The notes under the pieces: model-generated
The model's input: the letters and a program-made list of their open reading frames with translations, nothing else
What the model was told of the DNA's origin: nothing
Database searches by the model: none
Source: Annulohypoxylon bovei var. microspora
Lineage: Eukaryota > Ascomycota > Sordariomycetes > Xylariales > Hypoxylaceae
Direction: 5' to 3'
Assembly: GCA_022836615.1 (NCBI GenBank)
Contig: MU405396.1
Location: 1-63,654, forward strand
Length of the DNA stretch: 63,654 nucleotides
Part shown: one piece after another, positions 10,392-21,363 of the stretch
Position numbering within the stretch: the stretch's first letter is position 1
How the letters are laid out: every line of letters begins with the position of its first letter
Translations under genes and position numbers: made by a program

Positions 10392-12650
10392 TCACCCTAT
10401 TTTAACCTCCCGCCAGGTAAACTTGCTTGGAAGCCATTCCTTTATCTCGAAATACTCGAAGGTACCAAGATCGTCGTCCGCATCAATATCATCATCCGTA
10501 CCAGTACCATCATCAGTATCAAGGTCATCTTCAGGATCGAGACTGTCGCCGGTGTCAGAAGAAGAAAGAGAACCCCCACTCTCCGAATTGATGGGGGAGC
10601 CGCTTTGAGTGATGCGCTGAAAAGTTGAAGAGGATATCCGGCAAATCTCGCTGTCATCGAGTACAATATGCCCAATCCGTTCATAGCAATCTCCATTCTT
10701 CACGACAACCATAACGAAGTTCGCAATGCCTTCCCCCGGCAATGCTTCGCTTTGTAGATCACAGGTGCGATGTGCCAATTTCTTCCTATTTTCGAAGACA
10801 AGGCCTAGCAAGAACCCATTCGAGTTGGACATAATGTCATGCCTAATTTCTCCATCTCGATACACAGGTACCGCAGCTCTCGAGTTCTCATCGAGTTTGG
10901 ATTTGCCAGCCGGCCAAACCCACAGATGTGGGGATTCTTCATCATCCGGGGGGGCCTGCGAACGCCAGTCGGGGAAGTTGAATTCAAGCTTTATAGTCCA
11001 GCACTGGATGGCTAGGAACGTCGAAAGCTTATTGAACTCATTTGTCTTTATGTTTTGTTCGAAAGCATCGCGGAATTCCAAGACCGACCCATTTTTAAGA
11101 TGTACTGAGACAGAGCCGGCAAGATTTGGAGGCCCATGGTACTCGTTGAAAAACGGTCTGATCGGCGTCTTCCACCCGGCCCACGACCAGCTTGGGAAGT
11201 CTGTACGACGAGATTCATCAAAATCAATGGTGGCTTCCGAGTCATTTATGGGTGTCCAGCAAAGACTAGCGAGAAAGCTTTGCTCTGCCGATTTCCGGTT
11301 GTTGTCAGAGAAAGGTATTCCCCAGAGATGGTACACTGGATTTCGACCCATTTGGTGAAGTCGGAAGATCCCAAGAATTCCGTTCAGAGCATCGCTGTCG
11401 AAAGATAATTGCCGGCGGCAATACGCCGCGATGTGATCCCATATGGTTTGTTTTTGTCCCAACAGGCTGATTGGGCCGTCGTCTAGGCCGGCGGTGAAGA
11501 AATTCTTCTGTCCTGCCTCGCATACTGTCTCTCGACAGGTCATACCACCGCATTGGAAAAACATCTCTTTTCTGGTAAATACAACGCATCTTCGTGAACA
11601 GACAGACTCCTGATAAGTCCAGCCTCTTGTGATCCACTTCGACTTGAAGAAAGAGTCGCATTTTGGTTCGGTCGTTACAAGGTAGGTATGCCTACCTAGT
11701 CGCGCGGAGACCTGTGCGTCGCGCGCTCTATGTCCTACCCCTGGAAGCCCAAACTCAGGACCTTCGCCTGCAGCGGCAATAATGGTTAACTCCGATTGCT
11801 GGTATACTAGATCCATTTTTTGAATTTGGTCCTGTTTAGCCTTGGGGTCGTCCTGTGGAATGCAATATCGGTCAATCCATATATATCGATACCCTAACTC
11901 CTGAGCGAGCCAAGCTGCATCCTTGATAGTTTCTGGGGCTGTGTCTAGCAGGCTTCGACTTCGGTTATTCTGGGATTCTTTTGTCGGAGGCTGTGAGCTA
12001 CCCCAGACGTAACTCAAGGCAACATATTCGCATCCGGGCTGGGCTTTCTCGATGATTCCCGTACGCACATCGATGACGCGGAGGGATGGTACCAGCTCGG
12101 ATTCAACGGGGTTGCAATCCTTTCCATGCTGGCACTGGCATGTAGAAATCCAATTCCGTAAAAGGGTAATATCGATCCTCGACGAGTCTATTTTCCGGAG
12201 AGTTCCCGAGATGTTACTAGCAACGCTCTGAACCGCGAGGCCTATGGCACTATCGCAGCTCCACTCGTCGCTTCTTGATAGTTCTGGATCTTTGTAATCA
12301 TGAACACCGCAGAGCGTTGGGTTCAGTATACGCACAGCACCGTAGAATGAGTCTTCACCCTCTTTCCAAAACTCGAAACGTTCGACCTTGTTTCCCTTCC
12401 GGCCCTCTTCTCTAGCAAGAGCGGAAAAGAAGAGACAAACTGAACAGTGAGATGCTAATGTCGAAACTTTAATCTTGAGGAAACATTCGTTTTGTGATCG
12501 ATCTATCACTGATATTTCAGAGATGCTTCCCTCTGAAGACGATTGATCGGTGTCTTCCGCGGGTTGCGACCACGCTTGATGGATGATATTGTCCCAGTCG
12601 ATCCCGGCGCATCGCGCACAGAGGGTGTTTGTATTAGCATTTCGACCCAT
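10392..12650 (-). CDS. HET-domain (heterokaryon incompatibility) protein
   Basis: A single exon of 752 aa. The HET domain lies at about residues 208-345, with YVALSYVWG at the front, LGYRYIWIDRYCIPQ in the middle, then the usual YQQSELTIIAAAGEGPEFGLPGV, and KWITRGWTYQE at the end. HET domains trigger regulated cell death after non-self recognition in fungi. The N-terminus has paired cysteines (CARCAG, CSVC). The C-terminus ends in an Asp-rich tract (about residues 705-735) just before the last 18 residues, an uncommon addition. The start is the only ATG upstream of the conserved part with no frame break. What it recognises cannot be told from sequence. No partner gene such as a NOD-like receptor is adjacent. 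Confidence 0.9.
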   Translation of the reverse strand: MGRNANTNTLCARCAGIDWDNIIHQAWSQPAEDTDQSSSEGSISEISVIDRSQNECFLKIKVSTLASHCSVCLFFSALAREEGRKGNKVERFEFWKEGEDSFYGAVRILNPTLCGVHDYKDPELSRSDEWSCDSAIGLAVQSVASNISGTLRKIDSSRIDITLLRNWISTCQCQHGKDCNPVESELVPSLRVIDVRTGIIEKAQPGCEYVALSYVWGSSQPPTKESQNNRSRSLLDTAPETIKDAAWLAQELGYRYIWIDRYCIPQDDPKAKQDQIQKMDLVYQQSELTIIAAAGEGPEFGLPGVGHRARDAQVSARLGRHTYLVTTEPKCDSFFKSKWITRGWTYQESVCSRRCVVFTRKEMFFQCGGMTCRETVCEAGQKNFFTAGLDDGPISLLGQKQTIWDHIAAYCRRQLSFDSDALNGILGIFRLHQMGRNPVYHLWGIPFSDNNRKSAEQSFLASLCWTPINDSEATIDFDESRRTDFPSWSWAGWKTPIRPFFNEYHGPPNLAGSVSVHLKNGSVLEFRDAFEQNIKTNEFNKLSTFLAIQCWTIKLEFNFPDWRSQAPPDDEESPHLWVWPAGKSKLDENSRAAVPVYRDGEIRHDIMSNSNGFLLGLVFENRKKLAHRTCDLQSEALPGEGIANFVMVVVKNGDCYERIGHIVLDDSEICRISSSTFQRITQSGSPINSESGGSLSSSDTGDSLDPEDDLDTDDGTGTDDDIDADDDLGTFEYFEIKEWLPSKFTWREVKIG

Positions 12651-13595
12651 TTTCCGCCTCTTACACTCTTCTGAGATTTACAGAGTATATTTCAACGAGA
12701 AATAATCCACTGAGAATAAATATGTCTTATGAGATACAAGAAAACCCCTCACTTGCAGCTCCTCACTTGTTGCCTACCTACTGGCCTATGACATGCTTGG
12801 TAGGCAATACAGCAATGTAACTTGTTGATCACATTTACAGCTGAAAATACCATGGCCAACTATATGGCTTAATGTAGGCTTACACATACGAGGGGATCGT
12901 ACTTGATAAGGAGTAGTCCTGTGGGTTTCAACACTAGTGTTGAAGTGGGTTAGGCAATCTAGGGGATCGGGTAATTCATGGTTGGATTTAATAGGGAGGT
13001 TGTTGAAAACGATCAACATAAACTGGTCGAGACGTCCACGTCTCCTTGAAATTGAATCTATGGCTTCAGGATGTTGGTATTATTGATAACCTGCTCCTTT
13101 CAGCGGCCTCAAACTTACAGTCTGTGTAGGTAGGCGTTTCTATATCGTCCAGAAGGACAACGCAGGCTCGTGGACTCATGGACATCTAGGAATGACAGGG
13201 AATGAAGCGATGTTATGAGATAGAGGAAAACACATTGTTTATGTACCTAGTCATCCGGGTTTGGCGCCCCTTAAAATCAGGCGGGTACGGACGATAGTGC
13301 CGGTCGGGCTGGACCGCATATTAGCGTGAAATTTAGTGTCGCATGTGTTGTATTGCGCTGTGCTCTACAGCTATCCCCTGTCATACTTATCTGGGAAGCT
13401 TACACATGTTGTGGCTGGCGGTAGTGCTGATTACATAACACAGGGGGTATTCGTCATATAATACTGTTACTAATAAGCATATGGGGGTTTCGCTTAGTCA
13501 TTCATTGCTATCCTACAACTTAGCGATGTCAACTACTTTCTAATATTAATCTTTTTGCAACGGGCGATAACAACTAGGCGATCTATGGGTAGAAA
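12651..13595. other. Gene-free spacer
   Basis: Lies between the 5' end of the HET gene and the 3' end of the MFS gene. No credible frame, RNA gene or repeat was seen. Confidence 0.55.
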
Positions 13596-15282
13596 CTACA
13601 ACGGGTATATGAAGAACCTGTTCTCCAGATCCGTCAGATCCAGCATCGCGATGTCCACGCTCTTCGTAACGACCAGCCCGTCGTCATCGCACTGCTCGAC
13701 GCGCCCGGCCTCCCTCCCCTCCTCGCTAAGCTCCGCGATCCACGTCTCCCGCTCGGCGTTCCTGCGCGCCAGGATGAAGCGGATGGCGAACAGGATCGCG
13801 GGCGTGCCGGCCCAGCTGACGACGACCATGGAGATCCAGGCGCCGTAGTAGCGGGGCGCCGCCGAGGGGACCCATATCTGCGGCGACACGAGGTTGCCGA
13901 CGCTGTAGCCGAGCATGAACATGACGTTGCGCGTTAGCTTTTTGGTGTACCCCGCCGCCGACGACGTCGTCCAGCCGAGCGCGATGATGTACGTGATGCC
14001 GTACGTATGTCCCGCGAGCAGCAGACAGGTCAGCAGTCCCAGTTTCCGGTCCCACGGGATCGCTACCATTCCAATTCCGCCTGCCACGGCGGGAATGCAC
14101 CAGACCAAGCCGTGGACCGCGAAGTTCCGCGGATGCCATTTGAGTACTATCGCGGCGATGATGCAAAGGACCACCCCAAAGCCGCCGCCTGCTACTGCGA
14201 CTAAGGTAGAGCCGAGGCTGGACACCCCGAGGGAGGTGGTCAGGAGATTCTGCTGACCGTATGTGAGATTGTTTGAGTACATCAATGTGAATGCTTGAAG
14301 TGCGAACAGCCACGAGACAGGATCCCTCAAAGTCTCGATAAACTGGGCCTTCTTGAATTGCTTCTGCTCAATGGAGCTCTGACTGGACCCATGGACTCGT
14401 TGTATAACTTGGACTTTCTCCTCTAGGGTGAGAAACCGGGCCTCGGCAGGGTTGTTCGGGTAACAGAACCAGCACCAGATGGCGAGGAGAAGGGTCAAGC
14501 CGCCCGTGGTGATCATAAGGAGCTTCCAAGGCAGCACATAGCTCTTGCTCCATAGCAAGCCATATAATATGAAACCGGCCACAATGGGAGCGCCTTGGCA
14601 AGTGACCCAAAAGATCGGCTGTAGAAAAGCCTGCTCCTCACGGTTGAAGAACATGCCAATGGTGATCTCCATGGTAGGGACGATGACTGCTTCAACGGCG
14701 CCGAGGGCGAGGCGGAGGACAACAAGCCCGGCGTACTTCATGGCCACACAGTGAAGGAAGATTATGACGGCCCAAAGAAATATGATCGAGGCAACAACTT
14801 TACCAAACGCAAGCTTCTGCAGAAGATAGTGCCCTGGCCATTGTGCGGCAAGATACCCTGCGAGGATTAGGTCACGACATCGGCAAGGCGTCCCTGTGGA
14901 ATGAACACGTACCGACGTAGAAGAAGGTGTTCAGGTTATTGTATTGAGCTTTTGTGATCCCAGTCTCCTCGAAAAGTCCAAGAATAGCAGCATATCCCAG
15001 AGTAGACTTGTCGATCTAAAGCCAATGAGATGGAGAGCCTACTGTCGTCTAATATAGAGGCAAGCGACTTACAAATAAGACGATGTTGATAGCAGATATT
15101 ATAATCATAATATTGCGATACAGTTTCCTCTGTAACAACTTCTCCTTTTCAAGAGTTAGGGGCCCAAATTCGTCTCCATGATCTTCAATCAAGCGCAAAG
15201 TAACATCTGCATATTTCTCAGCCACCGTCTGAGGGACGGGTCGACCCTTAGTCGTAACTTCAGCCTCCTTTATAACACCCAT
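13596..15282 (-). CDS. MFS permease, anion:cation symporter (allantoate permease) type
   Basis: Three exons, 15282-15073, 15015-14913 and 14857-13596, give 524 aa. Introns are 57 and 55 nt (GTAAGT, GTACGT donors). The cytosolic N-terminus is followed by about 12 hydrophobic segments. Family hallmarks are DKSTLGYAAILG after TM1, NTFFYVGYLAAQWPGHYLLQ, and GAVEAVIVPTMEITIGMFF in TM4-5. This is the Dal5-like branch, whose members carry allantoate, nicotinate, pantothenate or other small organic anions at the plasma membrane; the substrate here cannot be assigned. The last ~400 bp of the coding region is markedly GC-rich. The C-terminal tail is acidic. Ends and introns are well supported by frame and homology. 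Confidence 0.92.
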
Positions 15283-16218
15283 AACGGACAGATGGCACTA
15301 GTGTACACATGATTCCCAGTCAGTCTTGAGACATAGACCATTGCTTAAATATAAGAATATTTTAACTGATAAGCTTGGGTGGGCTCATATTTTTATATGG
15401 CGACATTAGCGTTGCATATTATGCGATCCACTTGTGTCATTTACACGAAGTCGTTTCTATAGACTAGTGCCTTGAAGGACCCGTCTTTATGGCTTATCTC
15501 CTTGACTAGGAGTTGTCTATAGGCAGGGTTTGATAAGTAGAATACCGTTCACCCGGTCGATTGGTACTCTTAGCAAATCAGGATTTAGCTGCTGTGGGTG
15601 TCGGTGGGCTATTTCCAGTGCTTACCTAGGTAGACATATATCTACCTAAGTATTAAACCTTGCCTGCAGAAAATTGTTAATCAAGGAGATAACTATATCA
15701 CAGGACGAGTACGAGTGCAAGGGACGGGCGATACTACATCTTTTCAACATTTCGGCTGAAAGGAGGCTAAAATCTGGTGCTAATAGCTACTAGGATGGCT
15801 CGAAATCGTATTTTGAAAATATAATCCATTACTGCGCCGTGATGTGCACCTAGGCAGTCATGATCATCATTCATTCTCACATGAGGTTATAATTTCCTAT
15901 GTCAATCTCATTCGTCCGGCCGTACGTATCCCACGTTACCTATACATGCAACCCAAAGCTGCCGTTACGTTAAATCCTGGTATCATTAAGTGTGCCTAAA
16001 TAAATAATCCAGTTAGCCCAACATCCAAGAAATAGGGTTGAAAAAACCAGGCACAATGGGAGTGTTGTACTGCATCAGATTGGATATTTTATGCATCAAT
16101 GAAGATCTCAGCCCCGTCTTGAAACATTTTTTACGGTATTATCCATATATCATCATAACAGCGGGTAATGGAAGAACAAACGAAATTTTATAACATACCG
16201 AAAACTACTAGTGCGATC
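15283..16218. other. Spacer with a short inverted repeat
   Basis: No gene is seen. At 15623-15650 an inverted repeat pairs ACCTAGGTAGA with TCTACCTAAGT around a six-base loop. It is one of the TACCTAGGTA-type microrepeats of this window. Confidence 0.55.
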
Positions 16219-19200
16219 TTAGGAGGCGACCGCACTACCTAAGGATTCCCAACCACTGCTGCTCCATGGAGCGATGAAGATTGCCGTTTGAGCGTCGGCA
16301 GCCTTACCGGTCCCTGCGTATGCATCGGCAAGGTCCACGGCACCAAGTTCACCTCTCGGCGGGATAGCTTTCAACGCTACCTTTAGGGCCATGTCTGCGG
16401 GATACTCTTCCCCACTGACCTCAGCTAACCTGGACCACCCGTGCGGTAGGTGCGGGTATAGCATAACGTCGTTTTGGAGTTGAGTAAGGACATCATCATC
16501 TGTGCTGTTCTCCGATAAGATAGCAACGGCGCGAAATACTTCTCCAATTTGGGAATGCTCTGTATCGGTTACGTTATCACTGGTGCGGAGTGTCTGGAGC
16601 TCTGAAGTAACGGCGTCTAGTGATTCCTCATCCTTGTCAAGCAACGCGATGATGCCTAAGAGAAGGACGGACTGTACATGGCTCGAGCCTTTCTCGATTA
16701 CGTCGAATAGGATGGTGCGTGCCCTTTCCCTGGCTTCGTCGGTACCCGTAGCCCACAACATCTGAGCTAGGACGCAAACGGCATCGGGGTTGCCATTAGA
16801 TTCGTCAAGCGCAGTTTCGAAGTATGACACGGCTGCTTCCACATTTCTGGAGAAATACTCAGCCAGACCAACAGTCAGATGTGCCGATAATCGAGCTTTC
16901 TTGCGTTGCTCGGCTGTAAGTTCGTTCGCAGACTCATCGCTGCTCAACTGCAAAGCCATTTCTCCGCACTCAGAAGCCTTCGCATATTCACCAGCTGAGA
17001 GGTATGATCGAGCGAGGTCCGTCTTGGCTAAGGCAAATCGCGCAAGAGACTCCGCAGACTCGGTGGCTTCATAATTCGCTTCTAGTTCTTCGCAAGCTTT
17101 CTCGAGCGTATCTATCGCTCTAAGGTTGTCGCTGGTTCGCTCTTGATATAGCGTCGAAAGATGTTGATAGGAAAGATTTTGCGGATTGAGGCAGCGTAGT
17201 TGGGCAAGACCAAATAGCGGTTGGATGAGAGATGCGACACCTAAGTTCGGAGGGTTTGTAAGGATATGGTCAAATAAGGACGTGGGATACTGGCGTCTGG
17301 TTAAAAGTGAGGATGACTCCGAGATATCCATCGCATGAGTGAAGAGACCACGAGCTTCCTTAGTATCGCCATACAAAAGGGCAACAAAGCCTTGGCCTAA
17401 CCAAGCGTGGGCATAATCGGGGTCGTTGGATTGGGCTCGCGTAAAAGCCTCATTCGCGAGTTGAATATCATTTTGAAGAAGTGCCAAAGCCCCAAAATTC
17501 GACCATGCATGCGCGCTTCGTTCGTTAATGAATAGACTTCGAACAAATGCATGTTGCGCTACGGAGGGATTGATTTCGCTAGTAACAACGCCCAACGAAT
17601 TCCAAAATTCCGAGTTACCGGCTTCAAGCTCTATCGCGCGCTTGAAGCAGCGCACGGCAGCCTTCTGGTACCTACTAGTTTGAACACGAAGCTCGGCAGG
17701 AAGGCAGAGATGGGCTCGATTTTCAGCCCAGCCTAGGTTATAATATGCAACAGCTTGGGCATGGATGTCATTGGCCGACTCGTAGATTGCTCGCTTGTGG
17801 GCTAGAATAGTAGCATGAAGACTTCGTGTGAGATCTACTCCGAGCTGTTCATCGTCCGAAAATATGCCTTCGGCCAAAATAACATCTTTGCCCACGCCAT
17901 CAACATCCTCTAACGCCGCGTAAGCAGATTTATCCTCCGTGCCTAAGTTAAGTAGCGTCCGAAGGCTGTCAGTGGGGAAATCATGTATGTGACTTTGGAC
18001 GGAAGAGAAGATAGAACATGAATCGCCGATTGCCTTCCAGAAGTTGAACGTATTAGCTACGTGGGCGGGCACAGTGAGGGCGAAAGACAAAGTCTCATTA
18101 GCAAGCTCAGCTGATTTCCCAAATAAGCCCTTCTCGACGCAGTCCAAGGCATTTTCAACCATTGTTTGCATCAAAGCTATGGCGACACCCTCCTCGCCTG
18201 GTCGAGTTGATATGACCTCACGATATAGAGCAATAGCGTCGTCGAACTCGCCAAGCTCGCGCTTAACGTTAGCGAGCATATACTTAGTAAACCATGTGTC
18301 GCCGAGCTTGTCGCTATCCACGCGTTCCTCTAGCCTCTGAGTATTTAGAATCGCCTTTGTCGCAGCGATATATCGCCCGGAATTGTGATAGCTTTCCCCG
18401 AGACCAATCCACGAATGGTAGTCTTCCGGAACGATTCGTAGTGCCTGCTGAAATGACACGATGGCTTTGGCATAATCTTGCTTATTCAGTTCAGCGACTC
18501 CCAGAGCAGAGAGCGGCCAACTAATTCCCTTCTTCTTGGAACCAGGAGGTGGCCTGACTTTACCCGAATCCACAACACGCTGCGCTATGAGTTCGACTCG
18601 GTCCCAATCTCCGTCATCGGCGAACGACCGCGCGAGCCTTTCGGCAGATTCGACTTCAGCTGAGGAGAGCTCTACGGCCTTGAGAAAGCATTTCCGAGCC
18701 CTTTTCTTGTCTTTAGCATAATCTGCATAGTAGACACCGAGACTACTATATGCTGGCGCATAGTTGAAGTTACTCTTTAACGCGTCTAGGAAGTACGCGT
18801 ATGCACCGCTTCGGTTCTTTCTCGCAGATTTCGAGGGATCGAGATCCCATATACAGCAACCTAGTCGATACTGTGTCTGGGCAATCAAATCTTTGGAAAC
18901 CGAAGCACGTAGCATCGATGGCAAGAGGGACTCAAGCTCTGCCTTGCCGCGAAGATAATCTCCCTTCAGTGCATATAGCCATCCGACCTCAGCACGTACA
19001 CGAAGGTTGCCGCTATCGCCCTTGAGTGCTCGTCCTAGGAAGTCAATTGCTTGATCGAACTCCTCCTCTTCTTCATAAATTAGACCAACACCAATCATAG
19101 CTGATGTCGATGTAGCATCTGCTTCTAACACCTTGTCAAAAAAGAACTTGGCTTCGCTGTGATTTCTTGGAGATTGATAGAACACCAATGCAGTGCCCAA

Positions 19201-20550
19201 GTAGACCATGAAAGACTGATTGGCATTTGTGAAGACTTTCCCCGTCTTCTCCGTTTCCGCAACCATGATTTTCATTGCCTTCCTCATAAGTTCGACATTG
19301 CTCTCATGCTCCTCGAGATTCTGGTAGTACTCCCCCATCAATCTATGAGCAAGCAAGGAATTAGTAGTTGAGATACCCTCCGTCATCATCAGGAGCCTGT
19401 CTTCGTCGGTGTATGGTATTACCGAGGTCGGCGCGCCGCCATCTTCATCGTCTGAGCTTTCGTCATCACCCCCGGATGTTTGTGCAGGTGCTGGATTCTC
19501 CGTTTGTTTCTTCGGAAAAGGTGACAAGTCGCTCGTCATAAACCCGGTCAAGACACGATAGAGATCACTATCCGGGAAAAAGGAACAATACTCGTTGAGT
19601 ACATTGACATCCCAGTCCTTGATCTCTTTATGATCACGCCATTCAACCGCTATATCCCAGGCAAGTTTGAAAGGATGCTTGATGATAACCATATCGTTTG
19701 CCAGTTTCTGAACAACCTGAAGTTCGGCGGCTTTTTCTGGAAGTGGGGTAACTAGAAGACGATCGTATCGAAATTGAAGCAATTTCTCCTCATATTGGCG
19801 CCTTACGTCGTCATCTTGAACCCAGAGCGTGAGTTGTTCGTAGATATTGCATAGCTCACTTTGGCACAGAACCTCTCTGTTGGCTTCGAGGGTGACTTCA
19901 CTAAGCTTAGCACCTAACCTTGTACGGCGCTCCCCAATAAGTGTATTGATACGTTTCTTCTCATCCACTTCTAGGATCTGAGCTATTGTCTCGTAAGTTT
20001 TGGCAGGGTGAGGGATACGACCCTCGAGAGCAGAATAGATAGGACTGTTAGGGAGTATGAGATGAAGGGCCTGAACGTATTGAGCTCGATCGCCACGGGC
20101 ATGAGCGAAGTCAATAAACTTGTCTACAACGTCCTGACATTTGTGCATCTCATTACCATCCCTGAAGATTTCGGCAAGCTTGAGAGCAGCTAGCTGATAT
20201 TTCTGGATAGCCTTTGGGCCTTCCTTCTCGTAAAGCTTGACTAAGCCTTGCCATGCTTGAGCATCAGATCGGATACCGATGGCAGTTTGGTAGGCGGCTT
20301 CGGCCAGTTCCTGTTGGTTCTTCTTGTCCAAGGCGAAGGCCTTGAACACATGGCTGGTATGTATGTTAGATTCTGCAACGATGAAGGTATTTTAGGTGTT
20401 CTAGATGTTCTGGGTAGAAAAGGCTACGTACGCTTGGTAATTACGCGCATCTCTGCTGATGAGATTTTCGGTCTGTGCTAGAGCATCGTCCCATTTTTGT
20501 TGGCGAATAGCATCATTAATAGCCTTCAATGAGGCCTTGATGCTCGCCAT
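16219..20550 (-). CDS. SKI3: Superkiller protein 3, TPR scaffold of the Ski complex
   Basis: Two exons, 20550-20432 and 20353-16219, give 1417 aa, close to yeast Ski3 (1432). The 78-nt intron starts GTACGT and joins NYQA to HVFKAFALDKK. The protein is made almost entirely of tetratricopeptide repeats, for example YAPAYSSLGVYYAD, YHSWIGLGESYHNSGRY and EFWNSLGVVTSE. Ski3 is the scaffold that, with Ski2 and Ski8, threads mRNA into the cytoplasmic exosome for 3'-5' decay. A short acidic insert (DDESSDDEDGG) sits near residue 310. The start MASIKASLKAINDAI begins directly with the first TPR helix, as in orthologues. The gene is divergent from the steryl-glucosidase gene, with about 810 bp between start codons. 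Confidence 0.93.
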
Positions 20551-21274
20551 CTTAAAGGAGGTGCATCAGGGATGCCAGGGTTCATGTCTTGGGGAGACCA
20601 GTTATGGGATGGAAGTGGCATGAGTGTGTTTGTCATTTCATCATCGGATTTGTTTTTAAGAGTTATTGGTTTGATTTACGACTTTGAATTTCTGGTGTAG
20701 CCCGAAAAAAATGGATTACGGCGAAACACCGGGACTCGGGAACACTAGGTTCTGATTATCTGCACAGCGCTTACTTAAGTAAGTAAGCGCGGTTTAAACA
20801 TTGGAATTACATCGGGAAAATGCCGGCTCATATTAGGTTGCTAGGCCAATTGTCTGGATGCTAATCATTTTCCCCATCTTCTATTTCTATCATCCTATCA
20901 GTCAGCTGCGTATTCGTGTTCATCAACCAAAAGACTTGAATAAATCAAGTTGAAATCTAATCCTCTTCTCAATTATAAAACCACATCGATTTCTCATTAA
21001 TTATTGATAATTAATGCTCTTCTATTATCCGATATTACCTACTCTAGGTACGTACATAGATAGCCAACACAGTGTCATACAAAAAGACGGGACCCTTCGT
21101 TGCCTCTAATCTCCTCGCATCGGCACAGTATCATTACTAGGTACTGTACGTACCCCAAGGTCCCCATTTCCTGGGTCCTTGCATATACGTCATCGCCGGT
21201 TCGCTAAGCTCGGGACCCGTGTTACCCGTGTTCCTGAGTACCATCGGCTTACGATCCTACTGAATTATTTCTCT
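20551..21274. promoter_or_regulatory. Spacer between divergent SKI3 and steryl-glucosidase genes
   Basis: No open frame of note. It contains the palindrome-like CTTACTTAAGTAAGTAAG around 20771-20788 and a TTAATTATTGATAATTAATG inverted repeat at about 20997-21016. Promoters of both genes must lie here; no named site could be fixed. Confidence 0.45.
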
Positions 21275-21360
21275 GAGAGTCGTCCTAGATATTTCCATCG
21301 ATTCATCGAGAGTTTTGTCAATTTCGAATATCTAGGACTCTCTTATCTTCCGGACGACTC
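21275..21360 (+). promoter_or_regulatory. Two mutually exclusive hairpins just before the start codon
   Basis: The segment 21275-21294 (GAGAGT, CGT, CCTAGATATT) can pair with 21326-21342 (AATATCTAGGACTCTC) to give 16 bp with a CGT bulge. The overlapping nine bases 21277-21285 (GAGTCGTCC) are also perfectly complementary to 21352-21360 (GGACGACTC), which ends three bases before the ATG at 21364. Both helices cannot form at once. This is seen directly; transcription from upstream of 21275 and any regulatory role are inferred. Confidence 0.45.
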
Positions 21361-21363
21361 TTC

